From the NCBI GenBank assembly GCA_041584475.1, contig JBFHDX010000046.1, forward strand, positions 1 to 27,869: 27,869 nt of DNA, written 5' to 3'. Positions 8,457 to 16,403 of the stretch are shown here, in pieces (position 1 is the stretch's first letter; the number at the start of each line of letters is the position of its first letter). Origin of the DNA: JBFHDX01 sp041584475. Its GTDB lineage: Bacteria; Pseudomonadota; Alphaproteobacteria; UBA8366; JADFVY01. The notes below the pieces were generated by a model that made no database searches, had not been told where the DNA came from, and worked only from the letters and a program-made list of their open reading frames with translations. A program made the position numbers and the translations under genes.

Positions 8457-8494
8457 CGGATTTTTGCAAATTGCTAACCAATAGCCGGGACAAT

Positions 8495-8540
8495 GGGTTC
8501 ACAAATGGCTTGCATCCGGAACCCATACCCTTGCTATATC
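8495..8540 (+). promoter_or_regulatory. Candidate sigma-70 type promoter and overlapping dyad for the LuxO-type gene
   Basis: TTGCAT at 8510-8515 is followed after 17 bases by GCTATA at 8533-8538 (TATATC at 8535-8540 is the alternative with a 19-base spacer), placing transcription start near 8545 and leaving a leader of about 88 bases before the ATG at 8633. An inverted repeat GGGTTC (8495-8500) and GAACCC (8519-8524) straddles the -35 box and could be an operator. No convincing sigma-54 (-24 GG / -12 GC) signature was found in this spacer. Confidence 0.4.
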
Positions 8541-8632
8541 GTGCGCATGGAGCCGATCGTCCGGACCGTGGGTTGCGATCGTATCCTGCAGCGAGGGAGC
8601 CGGCTCCGAAGGAAGGGGCGGAACGTAAGGCG

Positions 8633-10066
8633 ATGAGCACCTCTACTGTACTCCTGGTTGAAGACACGCCGTCGCTGGCGCGTCTCTATGAGCAGTACCT
8701 CGACAAGGAAGACGTCGAACTGACGGTCGTCGGCACCGGCAAGGAAGCTCTCAAGGCCCTCGAGGCGGAGCCGCCCGGCGTCGTGCTTCTGGACCTCCGT
8801 CTGCCCGACATGGACGGTCTGGACATTCTCAAGGAGATCCACGAGCGGGAAATGCCGACCGAGGTCGTCGTCATCACCGCGAACGGCTCGATCAACGTCG
8901 CGGTCGACGCGATGAAATCCGGCGCCTACGACTTCATCGTCAAGCCGATCAAGGCGGAACGCCTGCTGGTGACCGTGCGCAACGCGCTCAAGCACCGGTC
9001 GCTCTCGGCGATCGTCGAGACGATGCGGGGCAGCGCACGCGACAGCTATTTCGGTTTCATCGGATCGTCGCTCGCGATGCAGGCGGTCTATCGAACCATC
9101 GACGCGGCCGCCGCCTCTAAGGCCACCGTGTTCATCACCGGCGAGTCGGGAACCGGCAAGGAGGTCGCCGCCGAGGCGATCCATCGCCAGAGTCCGCGCA
9201 AGACAGGCCCGTTCGTTGCGATCAACTGCGGCGCGATTCCGAAGGAGCTGATGGAGTCGGAGATCTTCGGCCACGTGAAGGGGGCGTTCACCGGCGCCCA
9301 CGCCGACCGCGAAGGCGCCGCGTCCCGAGCCTCGGGCGGCACGCTGTTCCTCGACGAGATCTGCGAGATGGACCTCTCGCTGCAGACCAAGCTGCTGCGA
9401 TTCATCCAGACCGGCACGCTGCAAAAAGTCGGCGGATCGAAGGTAGAGAAGGTCGACGTCCGGTTCATCTGCGCGACCAACCGCGATCCGCTGGCGGAGG
9501 TCGAGGGCGGCCGCTTCCGCGAGGACCTGTACTATCGCCTGCACGTCATCCCGATCCAGCTGCCGCCGCTGCGTGAGCGTACCGGCGACGTGATCGAGAT
9601 TGCCCGCCACTTCCTCGCCGAGTACGCGAAGGAAGAAGGCAAGGGCTTCACCGGGTTCGACAAGGAAACCGAGAAGATCATCAACGACTACAACTGGCCG
9701 GGCAACATTCGGCAGGTGCAGAACGTGATCCGCAACATCGTCGTCCTGCACGACGGCGAGCTGGTCACGTCCGAGATGCTGCCGCCGCCGCTCGGCAAGA
9801 TCGGAATGCCGGCCGCCGGCCCGGCCGAGCCGGCTGCGGAGGGAGATGTCGCCGCGCCCGCCCCGGCCGGCGTGGCGAATGGAGCCGCGAGTTTCGACAG
9901 CGAGGACGAGATCGTACCGCTGTGGAAGATCGAGCGCGATTTCATCGAGCGCGCGATCGCGGCATGTGACGGGAACATTCCGAAGGCCGCGGCGCGGCTG
10001 GGTATTTCGCCGTCGACCATCTACCGCAAGAAGCTGAGCTGGGAAAGCGAGGACGCCGAGTCCTGA
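8633..10066 (+). CDS. LuxO-type sigma-54-dependent response regulator (REC-AAA+-Fis HTH)
   Basis: The 477-residue protein has a receiver domain (about 5-120) with acidic Glu10/Asp11, phospho-acceptor Asp54, Thr82 and Lys104. A sigma-54 AAA+ domain follows (about 140-375) with Walker A GESGTGKE at 170-177, the sigma-54 contact loop GAFTGA at 217-222 and Walker B GGTLFLDE at 235-242. A Fis-type HTH (about 435-475) closes it. Several stretches look like Vibrio LuxO rather than general NtrC: REGAA after the GAFTGA loop, FLDEICEMDLSLQTKLLRFI, and NIPKAAARLGISPSTIYRK at the HTH. LuxO, when phosphorylated by the HPt protein LuxU, activates sigma-54 promoters of small RNAs. I start at the ATG at 8633 because the receiver begins immediately after it. 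It is convergent, 7 bases apart, with a gene encoding an HPt domain. Confidence 0.92.
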   Translation: MSTSTVLLVEDTPSLARLYEQYLDKEDVELTVVGTGKEALKALEAEPPGVVLLDLRLPDMDGLDILKEIHEREMPTEVVVITANGSINVAVDAMKSGAYDFIVKPIKAERLLVTVRNALKHRSLSAIVETMRGSARDSYFGFIGSSLAMQAVYRTIDAAAASKATVFITGESGTGKEVAAEAIHRQSPRKTGPFVAINCGAIPKELMESEIFGHVKGAFTGAHADREGAASRASGGTLFLDEICEMDLSLQTKLLRFIQTGTLQKVGGSKVEKVDVRFICATNRDPLAEVEGGRFREDLYYRLHVIPIQLPPLRERTGDVIEIARHFLAEYAKEEGKGFTGFDKETEKIINDYNWPGNIRQVQNVIRNIVVLHDGELVTSEMLPPPLGKIGMPAAGPAEPAAEGDVAAPAPAGVANGAASFDSEDEIVPLWKIERDFIERAIAACDGNIPKAAARLGISPSTIYRKKLSWESEDAES

Positions 10067-10073
10067 GCCGCCG

Positions 10074-11837
10074 TCAGCTTCCGTCCTCTTCGGGCTTCAG
10101 CGCATAACCGCGCTCCGCGAAGGCCTGCCAGGTCGTCTCGACGATGGCCGGCAGCCTCTCGGCGAGCGCCCCGGCACGCCCGGCGTCGCCGCCCATGGCT
10201 GCCGCCTCCAGATCGGCGGCGAGCCGCTCGAGCAGCAGCGCTCCGAATGTTCCGGAACTGCTCTTCATGGCGTGTGCATCCGCGGCAACGTCGTCGATCC
10301 TGTCCGACGCCAGGGCTTCCGGAATGCGCGTCAGCCGTTCGTTGGTCTCGCGCATGAATGTCAGGATGAGCTCGTCGACCAGCGCGTCGCCGGCGTCGTC
10401 CCGCAGCTCGGCGATCACGGCGTCGTCGACCGGTCCCGCCGAGGGTTCGGGTTCCGCCGGCGCATCGTCGGCCGCCTCGCGATCGAGGGCGTCCGCCTCG
10501 GCCGAGCCACCGGCGAAATGCTCGAGAACCTCTGCCAGCCGGCGACGATCGATGGGCTTCCCGATATGTTCGTTCATGCCAGCCTCGAGGCAGCGCTGGC
10601 GGTCCTCGCGACCGGCATGCGCGGTCATGGCGATGATCGGGACATCGCGCTCCGGACCCGGCAGTGCCCGGATCGCTGCCGTTGCCTCGAGCCCGTCCAT
10701 CTCTGGCATCCAGATATCCATTAGGACGGCGGCGTACCGATTGCCGCCGACCGCCGCGACCGCTTCGTGGCCGTTCTCGACGACGTCGACCCGGTAGCCC
10801 ATACGCTTCAGAATCGACTCCGCAAGCGTGCGGTTGGTCAGGCCGTCCTCGGCGACGAGCACACGCCGTACGTCCCCGTTTAACGAGTGGGTCGCGCCGT
10901 CGGCTTCCCGCCGCGGCAACGGTGCCGGCTGGCTCATTCTGGGCTTGGCGGCCTCGTGCGGCGGGATGCCGGCCGTGGCATAGGTGCCGATGCCCCGATA
11001 GCCGAGAAAATTGCCTGCCGGATCGAATCGCGGCACGCCGGTCAGACGCACCGATCGTGCCTGGCGACCGTCATGCAGCCAGAGCGTCGCCTCGCGCAGC
11101 CGTCGCTGCATCGCCATGTCCTGCAGGCAGGATTCGAAGGTGATGTTCGTCTCGTCGTTGCGGGACACGAGCTCCGACAGATGGTGCCCGACCATCCACT
11201 GCAGGTCGGTGGCCTCGATCTCCGGCCGTACGGGTATCACGACCGAGAACCGGTGCAGGACATCGGACTCCCAGATCCACCCGCCCGCGGCGGAGAGGAA
11301 ATGCTGGTAGCGCTCGTCGGCGTCGGCGAGCCTCGCTTCGGCCTGTTTACGGTCGGTGATGTCCCGCACGATGCTCACGACCGCACCGGAGATCAGCTCC
11401 GCCCGGTCGATCCAGAGCCACCGCCCGTCGACGCGCCGGGTCTCCCACGCGGTTCGGTCGAGCCATTCGGGAATCTCGTCCCCCTGCTGCAGGGTTTCGC
11501 CCTCGGCGCCAAGCAGCGCGCGATAGGCGTCGTTGCACCATTCGAGATGCAAGTCCGGGCTGTACAGCGCCATGCCGTCGTTGAGGTGATGCAGCCCGTC
11601 CCGCAGCCGGTCGCGCGACCCCTTGGCGCGTGCCAGCGCTGTCTGTAGCTGCCCGAGGTCGCGGATCGCGAGCCCGATGAGGATCGCCGCGCTCGCCAGC
11701 GTCACCAGGAACCAGGGAACGACGGGAGGTGGCGCATCGGACGCTTTGTCCCAGAGGACGATCTCGACGGTGGCCGTCAGAAGCGACAGGAAAGCAATGG
11801 CCGAAACGACCAGATAGGGCCAGAAACGCCGATACAC
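10074..11837 (-). CDS. Membrane PAS-PAS-receiver-HPt phosphorelay protein lacking a kinase core
   Basis: With the GTG start at 11837 (587 residues, preceded by GAGGACGAGG) the order is two membrane helices (about 8-29 and 40-58), PAS1 (75-165, ending with the PAC-like SIVRDITDRKQAEARL), PAS2 (175-287), a linker of about 37 residues, a receiver (325-441) and an HPt domain (470-574). The receiver keeps Glu330/Asp331, Asp374, Thr405 and Lys427. The HPt has His522 in AHAMKSSSGTFGA. Nothing resembling a HisKA H-box or an N/G1/G2 ATPase fits in the short linker, so the protein cannot phosphorylate itself by the usual route. An upstream in-frame TTG at 11990 would add 51 low-complexity Arg/Pro-rich residues. 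The neighbouring LuxO-type regulator is the natural phosphate acceptor for this HPt. Pairing is inferred from proximity and from the LuxU-LuxO precedent. Confidence 0.88.
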   Translation of the reverse strand: MYRRFWPYLVVSAIAFLSLLTATVEIVLWDKASDAPPPVVPWFLVTLASAAILIGLAIRDLGQLQTALARAKGSRDRLRDGLHHLNDGMALYSPDLHLEWCNDAYRALLGAEGETLQQGDEIPEWLDRTAWETRRVDGRWLWIDRAELISGAVVSIVRDITDRKQAEARLADADERYQHFLSAAGGWIWESDVLHRFSVVIPVRPEIEATDLQWMVGHHLSELVSRNDETNITFESCLQDMAMQRRLREATLWLHDGRQARSVRLTGVPRFDPAGNFLGYRGIGTYATAGIPPHEAAKPRMSQPAPLPRREADGATHSLNGDVRRVLVAEDGLTNRTLAESILKRMGYRVDVVENGHEAVAAVGGNRYAAVLMDIWMPEMDGLEATAAIRALPGPERDVPIIAMTAHAGREDRQRCLEAGMNEHIGKPIDRRRLAEVLEHFAGGSAEADALDREAADDAPAEPEPSAGPVDDAVIAELRDDAGDALVDELILTFMRETNERLTRIPEALASDRIDDVAADAHAMKSSSGTFGALLLERLAADLEAAAMGGDAGRAGALAERLPAIVETTWQAFAERGYALKPEEDGS

Positions 11838-12046
11838 CCTCGTCCTCGCTTGCCGGTTTTCGCTGCGCGGCGGAACCCTCGGGCCCTCGGAGCCGGACGG
11901 GCGGGCCCGCGCAGCGGTGTTCCGCCGCTCCTTCCGGCAGACTCCGCCTTTCCCTGGCTGCCCGGGCGCCGGTCCAATGCTGTCCCTCAAATCGGCTGCG
12001 GCGTCAAGTGTGTAAAGCCGGCTTGCCGTATCGGGCCGCCCCGTGC

Positions 12047-12802
12047 ATGAGTCGCAGCATGATCCTGCTGTTCACCGATTTCGGCTACGATGGCCCCTAT
12101 GTCGGACAGCTGCGCACTGTTCTGGCGTCCGAGGCGCCGGGCGTTCACGTCGTCGACCTGATGCACGACGCGCCGGCGCACGACCCGAAGGCCGGCGCCT
12201 ATCTCCTAGCGGCGCTGGTCGAACGCATGCCCGCCGACTGCATCTGCCTCGCGGTCGTCGATCCCGGCGTCGGCGGTGACCGGCCTCCGGTCATCCTGGA
12301 GCTTGACGGGAGACGATTCGTCGGTCCCGGCAACGGCCTGTTCGAGATCGCGCAGCGCCGCGCGGAAGCGGTGCGGGCGTGGCAAATCGACTGGCGTCCG
12401 CCTTCGCTCGCGGCGACCTTCCACGGGCGTGATCTGTTCGCGCCGGTTGCGGCGGCGCTCGCGCGCGGAGAGCTGCCACCCGCATCGCCACTGCCGGACC
12501 GCTGGCGCCGCGCGGCGGATCGCCCCGGTGCCGACTGGCCGGACGATCTTGCGGCCGCGATCTACGTCGATCGCTTCGGCAACGTGATGACCGGGCTGCG
12601 CGCGGCGTCCCTGTCGCGCGGCGCCGGCATTGCGCTCGGCGGCATCACCGCGGCCCGCGCGGACAAATTCTGCGACGTCCCGCCCGGTCGCGCCTTCTGG
12701 TACGAAAATTCGCTCGGCCTGGTCGAGCTTGCCGTCAATCGCGGGCGCGCTGCGGACCTGCCCGGACTCGCCGTCGGGACGTCGATCGATGTCGCCGACT
12801 GA
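12047..12802 (+). CDS. SAM hydrolase (DUF62; S-adenosyl-L-methionine hydroxide adenosyltransferase)
   Basis: The 251-residue product opens with ILLFTDFGYDGPYVGQLR, typical of the DUF62 / SAM-dependent chlorinase-fluorinase superfamily. The catalytic set of the hydroxide adenosyltransferase branch is visible: Asp72 and Arg79 in VDPGVGGDR and His126 in TFHGRDLFAP. Enzymes of this branch split SAM with water into adenosine and methionine. The halogenase branch lacks this triad, so hydrolysis is the better reading. Starts at 12047 and 12059 are both possible (MSRSMILL); the second gives the usual family N-terminus. The stop lies 14 bases inside the next gene, implying coupled translation with the sulfotransferase-like protein. 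It is divergent from the PAS-REC-HPt gene; the 209-base spacer shows no clear promoter. Confidence 0.9.
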   Translation: MSRSMILLFTDFGYDGPYVGQLRTVLASEAPGVHVVDLMHDAPAHDPKAGAYLLAALVERMPADCICLAVVDPGVGGDRPPVILELDGRRFVGPGNGLFEIAQRRAEAVRAWQIDWRPPSLAATFHGRDLFAPVAAALARGELPPASPLPDRWRRAADRPGADWPDDLAAAIYVDRFGNVMTGLRAASLSRGAGIALGGITAARADKFCDVPPGRAFWYENSLGLVELAVNRGRAADLPGLAVGTSIDVAD

Positions 12803-13553
12803 AACGACGAACGGCGGCCCGCAGGCGGCCACGAGGATCGCCATGTGGTCGGGTCCGCGCAACGTCTCGACGGCGCTGATGCGTTCCTGGGGCAACCGGC
12901 CCGACACCGCCGTGTGGGACGAGCCGTTCTACGCCCACTACCTGACGAAATACCGTCCCGATCACCCCGGCATCGACGAGGTCATCGCCGCGCACGAGAC
13001 CGACTGGCGCCGTGTCGTGCAGCGCGTGCTCGGGCCGGTTCCCGGCGGGCGTGCTATCTCTTACCAGAAACACATGGCGCACCACATGCTGCCGCACATC
13101 GACGATTCGTGGCTGGCGCGCGTCACCAACGCGTTCCTCATCCGCGACCCGGCGGAAGTCCTGCTGTCGATGTCGAAGAGGATGGGCACGGTTACGCTGC
13201 AGGATACCGGGTTCTTCGATCAGCACCGTCTGTTCGCGAGGGTCCGGGAGCTCACCGGCCGCGTCCCGCCGGTGATCGACGCGAAAGACATCGGGACCGA
13301 CGCAGAGGGAACGTTGCGGGCGCTATGCGCGGCGGTGGGTGTCGGCTTCGACCGGGCGATGCTGGCCTGGCCGCCCGGACCGCGCGAAACCGATGGTGTG
13401 TGGGCCAAACACTGGTACGCGAGCGTCAACAGGTCGAGCGGATTCCGGCCGTGGCAGCCGCGCCTCGAGCCGCTGCCCGAGCCGCTGAAGCCGCTGCTCG
13501 ACACGCTGATCGCCTTGTACGAGGAGATGCACCGGCAACGGCTCCAACCGTAG
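12789..13553 (+). CDS. Sulfotransferase-like P-loop protein
   Basis: A 254-residue protein whose N-terminal motif SGPRNVSTALMRSWG (about 21-35) matches the 5'-phosphosulfate loop of a small sulfotransferase-like family (members often carry the label branched-chain amino acid aminotransferase-like by mistake). FLIRDPAEVLLSMSKR around residues 116-132 fits the 3'-phosphate-binding segment of PAPS-dependent enzymes. No membrane segment is seen. I use the ATG at 12789, which overlaps the end of the SAM hydrolase gene by 14 bases; an internal ATG 51 bases further (MWSGPRN) would still include the loop. The acceptor substrate is unknown and sulfotransfer has not, as far as I know, been shown for this subgroup. 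The pairing with SAM hydrolase hints at a shared nucleoside metabolism but is not proof. Confidence 0.83.
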   Translation: MSPTETTNGGPQAATRIAMWSGPRNVSTALMRSWGNRPDTAVWDEPFYAHYLTKYRPDHPGIDEVIAAHETDWRRVVQRVLGPVPGGRAISYQKHMAHHMLPHIDDSWLARVTNAFLIRDPAEVLLSMSKRMGTVTLQDTGFFDQHRLFARVRELTGRVPPVIDAKDIGTDAEGTLRALCAAVGVGFDRAMLAWPPGPRETDGVWAKHWYASVNRSSGFRPWQPRLEPLPEPLKPLLDTLIALYEEMHRQRLQP

Positions 13554-13713
13554 CGGCTGCGGTGACGGGCCCGGCGTGCCGGCTGGGAAACCCGTAGCGC
13601 GTACGATTTCCGTTTGCTTCGCCTAAAGTGCGCGAGTGTCCCGGAGCGGGGCTGCCAACGGCGGCATCCGATCGCAGCCGGGACAAGGCGGAACAACGAA
13701 CCTGGGGGCAACC

Positions 13714-14163
13714 ATGCGACACGCCCTGATTGTCATCTCGCTGGCTACCGTTCTCGCGGCGACGGCCGGCTGCTCCGCCGGGGACCATGCGCGGTCGGTG
13801 CAAGCGGCGCAGGACGGAGAGAGGCTCACCGTCGGAACCGTTCAGCGGGAAATCCGCGTCGGCATGTCGGGCGCCCAGGTGGTCGACGTGCTCGGCTCGC
13901 CCAACGTCGTCACCACCGACGAGCAGCGCCGCGAGGTCTGGGTCTACGACAAGATCGCGACCGAGCGCGTTGACTCGCGCAGCTACGGCGGCATCAGTGC
14001 GCTGATCTTCGGCCCGATCGGTGCCGGCGGCGGCGGCGCGCTGGGCAGCGGCAACTACGCGTCCGGCGCCAGCGCGACCAGCCAGCGAACCTTCACCGTG
14101 GTCATCAAGTTCAGTGAGCAGGGCACGGTCAGGGATTTCGCATACCACACGACGCGGTTCTAG
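13714..14163 (+). CDS. Lipoprotein with SmpA/OmlA (BamE)-like repeat
   Basis: The ATG at 13714, preceded by CTGGGGG, opens a lipoprotein signal peptide with the lipobox ending at Cys20 (ATAGC). Mature residues 38-95 contain VQREIRVGMSGAQVVDVLGS followed by REVWVYDKI, the fold pattern of the SmpA/OmlA (BamE-like) domain, in which a helix pair precedes a short beta sheet. A Gly-rich stretch (GPIGAGGGGALGSGNYASGASA) then precedes a final strand-rich segment. Total length is 149 residues. It heads a run of three lipoprotein genes (10-base gap, then a 4-base overlap). It is not BamE itself: the context and the Gly-rich insertion differ. Upstream in-frame codons from 13636 lack a signal peptide start and are left out. 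Confidence 0.82.
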   Translation: MRHALIVISLATVLAATAGCSAGDHARSVQAAQDGERLTVGTVQREIRVGMSGAQVVDVLGSPNVVTTDEQRREVWVYDKIATERVDSRSYGGISALIFGPIGAGGGGALGSGNYASGASATSQRTFTVVIKFSEQGTVRDFAYHTTRF

Positions 14164-14172
14164 GGTGCCGCC

Positions 14173-14712
14173 ATGTTCGCCCGCAACCGCCTGTTGCGTC
14201 CGTTGTCGCTGCCGCTGATAGCGACGCTCGCCGCGTGCGCGGTAGGCACTCCCAAGGAAGCACTGCAGCTCACGGAGCAGAGCCTCGCGGAGCGACAGAT
14301 GCAGACCCGGCGGTTCGAGACGGCCGACGAGGGCAGGATCCTCGTCGCGGTCGTCGGCCTGTTGCAGGATCTCGGGTTCAATCTCGACGAGAGCGAGAGC
14401 CGCCTGGGCGTCGTCGTCGCCTCCAAGACCCGCGACGCGACCGAGGCCAAGCAGGTCGCTCTGGCCATCCTGGCCGCGGCGTTCGGGGCGTACGCGCCGA
14501 TCGACGACAGGCAGAAGATGCGGGCCTCCGTCATCACCCGGCCGGTCGGCGCGAACAATCAGCATGTCGCGGTCCGCGTTACCTTCCAGCGCATCGTCTG
14601 GGACACCTCGAAGACGGTGTCGAAGGCCGAGGCGCTGACGGACCCGGATCATTATTCGACCTTCTTCGCCAGGCTTTCGGAGGCCCTGTTCCTGGAGGCG
14701 CACGAGATATGA
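14173..14712 (+). CDS. Small lipoprotein, paralogue A of a tandem pair
   Basis: This 179-residue protein begins with a basic n-region and hydrophobic core ending in the lipobox LAAC, Cys22. The mature part contains the segment RQMQTRRFETADEGRILVAV, then LLQDLGFNLDESESRLGVV, which recurs with changes in the next gene. A longer Ala-rich stretch (ALAILAAAFGAYAP, about 97-110) may be a hydrophobic hairpin absent from its paralogue. The C-terminal part (YSTFFARLSEALFLEA) also recurs downstream. It follows the SmpA-like gene after 9 bases and overlaps the next gene by 4 bases (ATGA at 14709-14712). I recognise no named family; the likely location is the periplasmic face of a membrane. Function unknown. 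Confidence 0.8.
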   Translation: MFARNRLLRPLSLPLIATLAACAVGTPKEALQLTEQSLAERQMQTRRFETADEGRILVAVVGLLQDLGFNLDESESRLGVVVASKTRDATEAKQVALAILAAAFGAYAPIDDRQKMRASVITRPVGANNQHVAVRVTFQRIVWDTSKTVSKAEALTDPDHYSTFFARLSEALFLEAHEI

Positions 14713-15134
14713 GGCGAATCGCCATATCGTTCTGGGTGGTGCTGATCATTGCGGGGCTGTCGGCATGCCAGACGGACTCGCGCCAGCAGTTGCTTGCCAC
14801 GGCCGAGAGCCAGGTCGCGCTGCGCAGCATGCAGAGCCGTGTGTTCGACACCACGGACCGCGAGACGACGATGCGCACCGCGATCGCGACGCTTCAGGAT
14901 CTGGGTTTCGTTATCGACAAGGCGGACGCCGAGCTGGGCGCCGTCAGCGCCACGAAGCTCGATCGATACATGCTGCGCATGACCGTCACCGTGCGGCCGC
15001 GCGGCCAATCGCAGCTCCTGGTCCGGGCCAGCGCCGAGTACCAGGAGAAGGAGGTCGTCGAGCCCGAGCCGTATCAGAATTTCTTCGTCGCGCTCGAGAA
15101 GGCGATGTTCCTGACCGCAAACCAGATCGACTGA
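14709..15134 (+). CDS. Small lipoprotein, paralogue B of a tandem pair
   Basis: The 141-residue product starts at an ATG overlapping the previous stop, with lipobox LSAC at Cys20. Its mature part parallels the preceding protein: ALRSMQSRVFDTTDRETTM lines up with RQMQTRRFETADEGRIL, TLQDLGFVIDKADAELGAV with LLQDLGFNLDESESRLGVV, and YQNFFVALEKAMFLTA with YSTFFARLSEALFLEA. It lacks the hydrophobic Ala-rich insertion of paralogue A, which accounts for most of the size difference. The pair most likely arose by tandem duplication and may form a heteromer with the SmpA-like lipoprotein. No function can be assigned. The gene converges on the site-2 protease gene with 25 bases between. Confidence 0.8.
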   Translation: MRRIAISFWVVLIIAGLSACQTDSRQQLLATAESQVALRSMQSRVFDTTDRETTMRTAIATLQDLGFVIDKADAELGAVSATKLDRYMLRMTVTVRPRGQSQLLVRASAEYQEKEVVEPEPYQNFFVALEKAMFLTANQID

Positions 15135-15159
15135 ACCGGTTGCGGCCCGGCACCGGGGC

Positions 15160-16293
15160 TCAGGCCGGTCCCTCGAGATCCATCTTCAGCGAGATCAGGC
15201 GCAGCAGATCCTTGAGCGTCACGAGGCCGACGAGCCGGCCGTTCTCGACCACCATCAAGCGGCTGTTGCCGGTGCGGCGCATGAGGCTGAGCGCGCGCAC
15301 CGCATCCTCGTCCGGCGCGATCGTGTTCGTCTCGTCGCAGGGCGCCATGATCTCGCGCACGCTGGTCAGGTTCCATCGGTCGCGGGGCAGCTGCTTGATC
15401 TCCCGGACGCCGACGCAACCGACGAGGCGGGACTCCTCGGTCACCGGAAACAGCTCGTGATAGTGACCGTAGACGTAGTCCTCGACCAGCTGCGCGACCG
15501 TGACCTCCGCCGGCACCGAAACCGGGTCGGCGATCATGAAGCGCCTGACCGCCTCGCCCTCGAAGAACTGCCGTGTCCGCAGCTGCATGTACGAACCCGC
15601 CGCCGCGGCGCGCACGAACAGCCCGATGAGGCCGAACCACAGGCCCGCGAACCAGGCCCCGCCGAGGATGTTGAACAGGCCGTACGCCATCAGCAGAAAA
15701 CCGAACGCGGAGCCCGCGTTGGAGGCGATCCGGGTCGCCCAGCGGATGTCCCCGCGCCAGCGCCAGAGTACGGCGCGCAGCATGCGCCCGCCATCGAGCG
15801 GAAACGCCGGCACCAGGTTGAAGACGGCGAGCAGGAGATTGATCAGCGCCAGGTAATCGGTCACGCCCGATACCGACGCGGGCGCCCCGCCGACCTCCGC
15901 CATTACCGTCAGTGCGTAGAACCCGGCGGCGAGCGCGGCGCTCGATACGGGGCCGGCGACGGCCATCAGGAACTCCGCCTGCGCCGTCGGCGGTTCCTCC
16001 TCCATCTCCGCGACGCCGCCGAAAATGAACAGGGTGATTCCCCGGATCGGCATGCCGTACCGGCGGGCGACGAGCGAATGGCACAGCTCGTGGAAAAGGA
16101 TCGACGCGAACAGGCCGATGGCGCCGACGATCGCCATCCACCAGTAGATCGCCGCCGCAAAGCCCGGGTACTTCTGCGGGAAATAGCCCCCCGCGAGCGA
16201 CAACGTCACGAGCGTCGCCAGAAACAGCCAGCTGACGTCGGCCTTGACCCGAAAGCCAAGCAGATGGAACAGCGTGATGCCGCGTCCGAGCAT
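15160..16293 (-). CDS. Site-2 protease (M50) family membrane metalloprotease with tandem CBS domains
   Basis: The 377-residue protein has zinc ligands His68 and His72 with catalytic Glu69 in FHELCH, and the second M50 motif NLVPAFPLDGGR with Asp167. About six membrane helices span residues 18-235. Two CBS domains follow (about 243-300 and 310-370), which in relatives bind adenine nucleotides and adjust proteolysis. Proteins of this architecture cut substrates within the membrane, but no substrate can be named here. I start at the ATG at 16293, preceded by GGAGGA; codons further upstream in frame lack a plausible signal. It lies downstream of the subtilisin-like gene on the same strand, 110 bases apart, and converges on the lipoprotein cluster. 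Confidence 0.92.
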   Translation of the reverse strand: MLGRGITLFHLLGFRVKADVSWLFLATLVTLSLAGGYFPQKYPGFAAAIYWWMAIVGAIGLFASILFHELCHSLVARRYGMPIRGITLFIFGGVAEMEEEPPTAQAEFLMAVAGPVSSAALAAGFYALTVMAEVGGAPASVSGVTDYLALINLLLAVFNLVPAFPLDGGRMLRAVLWRWRGDIRWATRIASNAGSAFGFLLMAYGLFNILGGAWFAGLWFGLIGLFVRAAAAGSYMQLRTRQFFEGEAVRRFMIADPVSVPAEVTVAQLVEDYVYGHYHELFPVTEESRLVGCVGVREIKQLPRDRWNLTSVREIMAPCDETNTIAPDEDAVRALSLMRRTGNSRLMVVENGRLVGLVTLKDLLRLISLKMDLEGPA

Positions 16294-16403
16294 GGTCCTC
16301 CGGCCCTTGCGGTCGGGCGCCGCCGGCGCCCCGGCGCGCGAACAGGCATGCGTACCAGTCCGCCGGCCCCCGCCGCAAGGGCGAAGCGCGCCGCGAGTGA
16401 TCG

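Noticed and set aside
8314..8632. Possible sigma-54 promoter (GG-N10-GC) before the LuxO-type gene
   Set aside because: The nearest candidate, TGGCTTGCATCCGG, lacks the GC at the -12 position with correct spacing.
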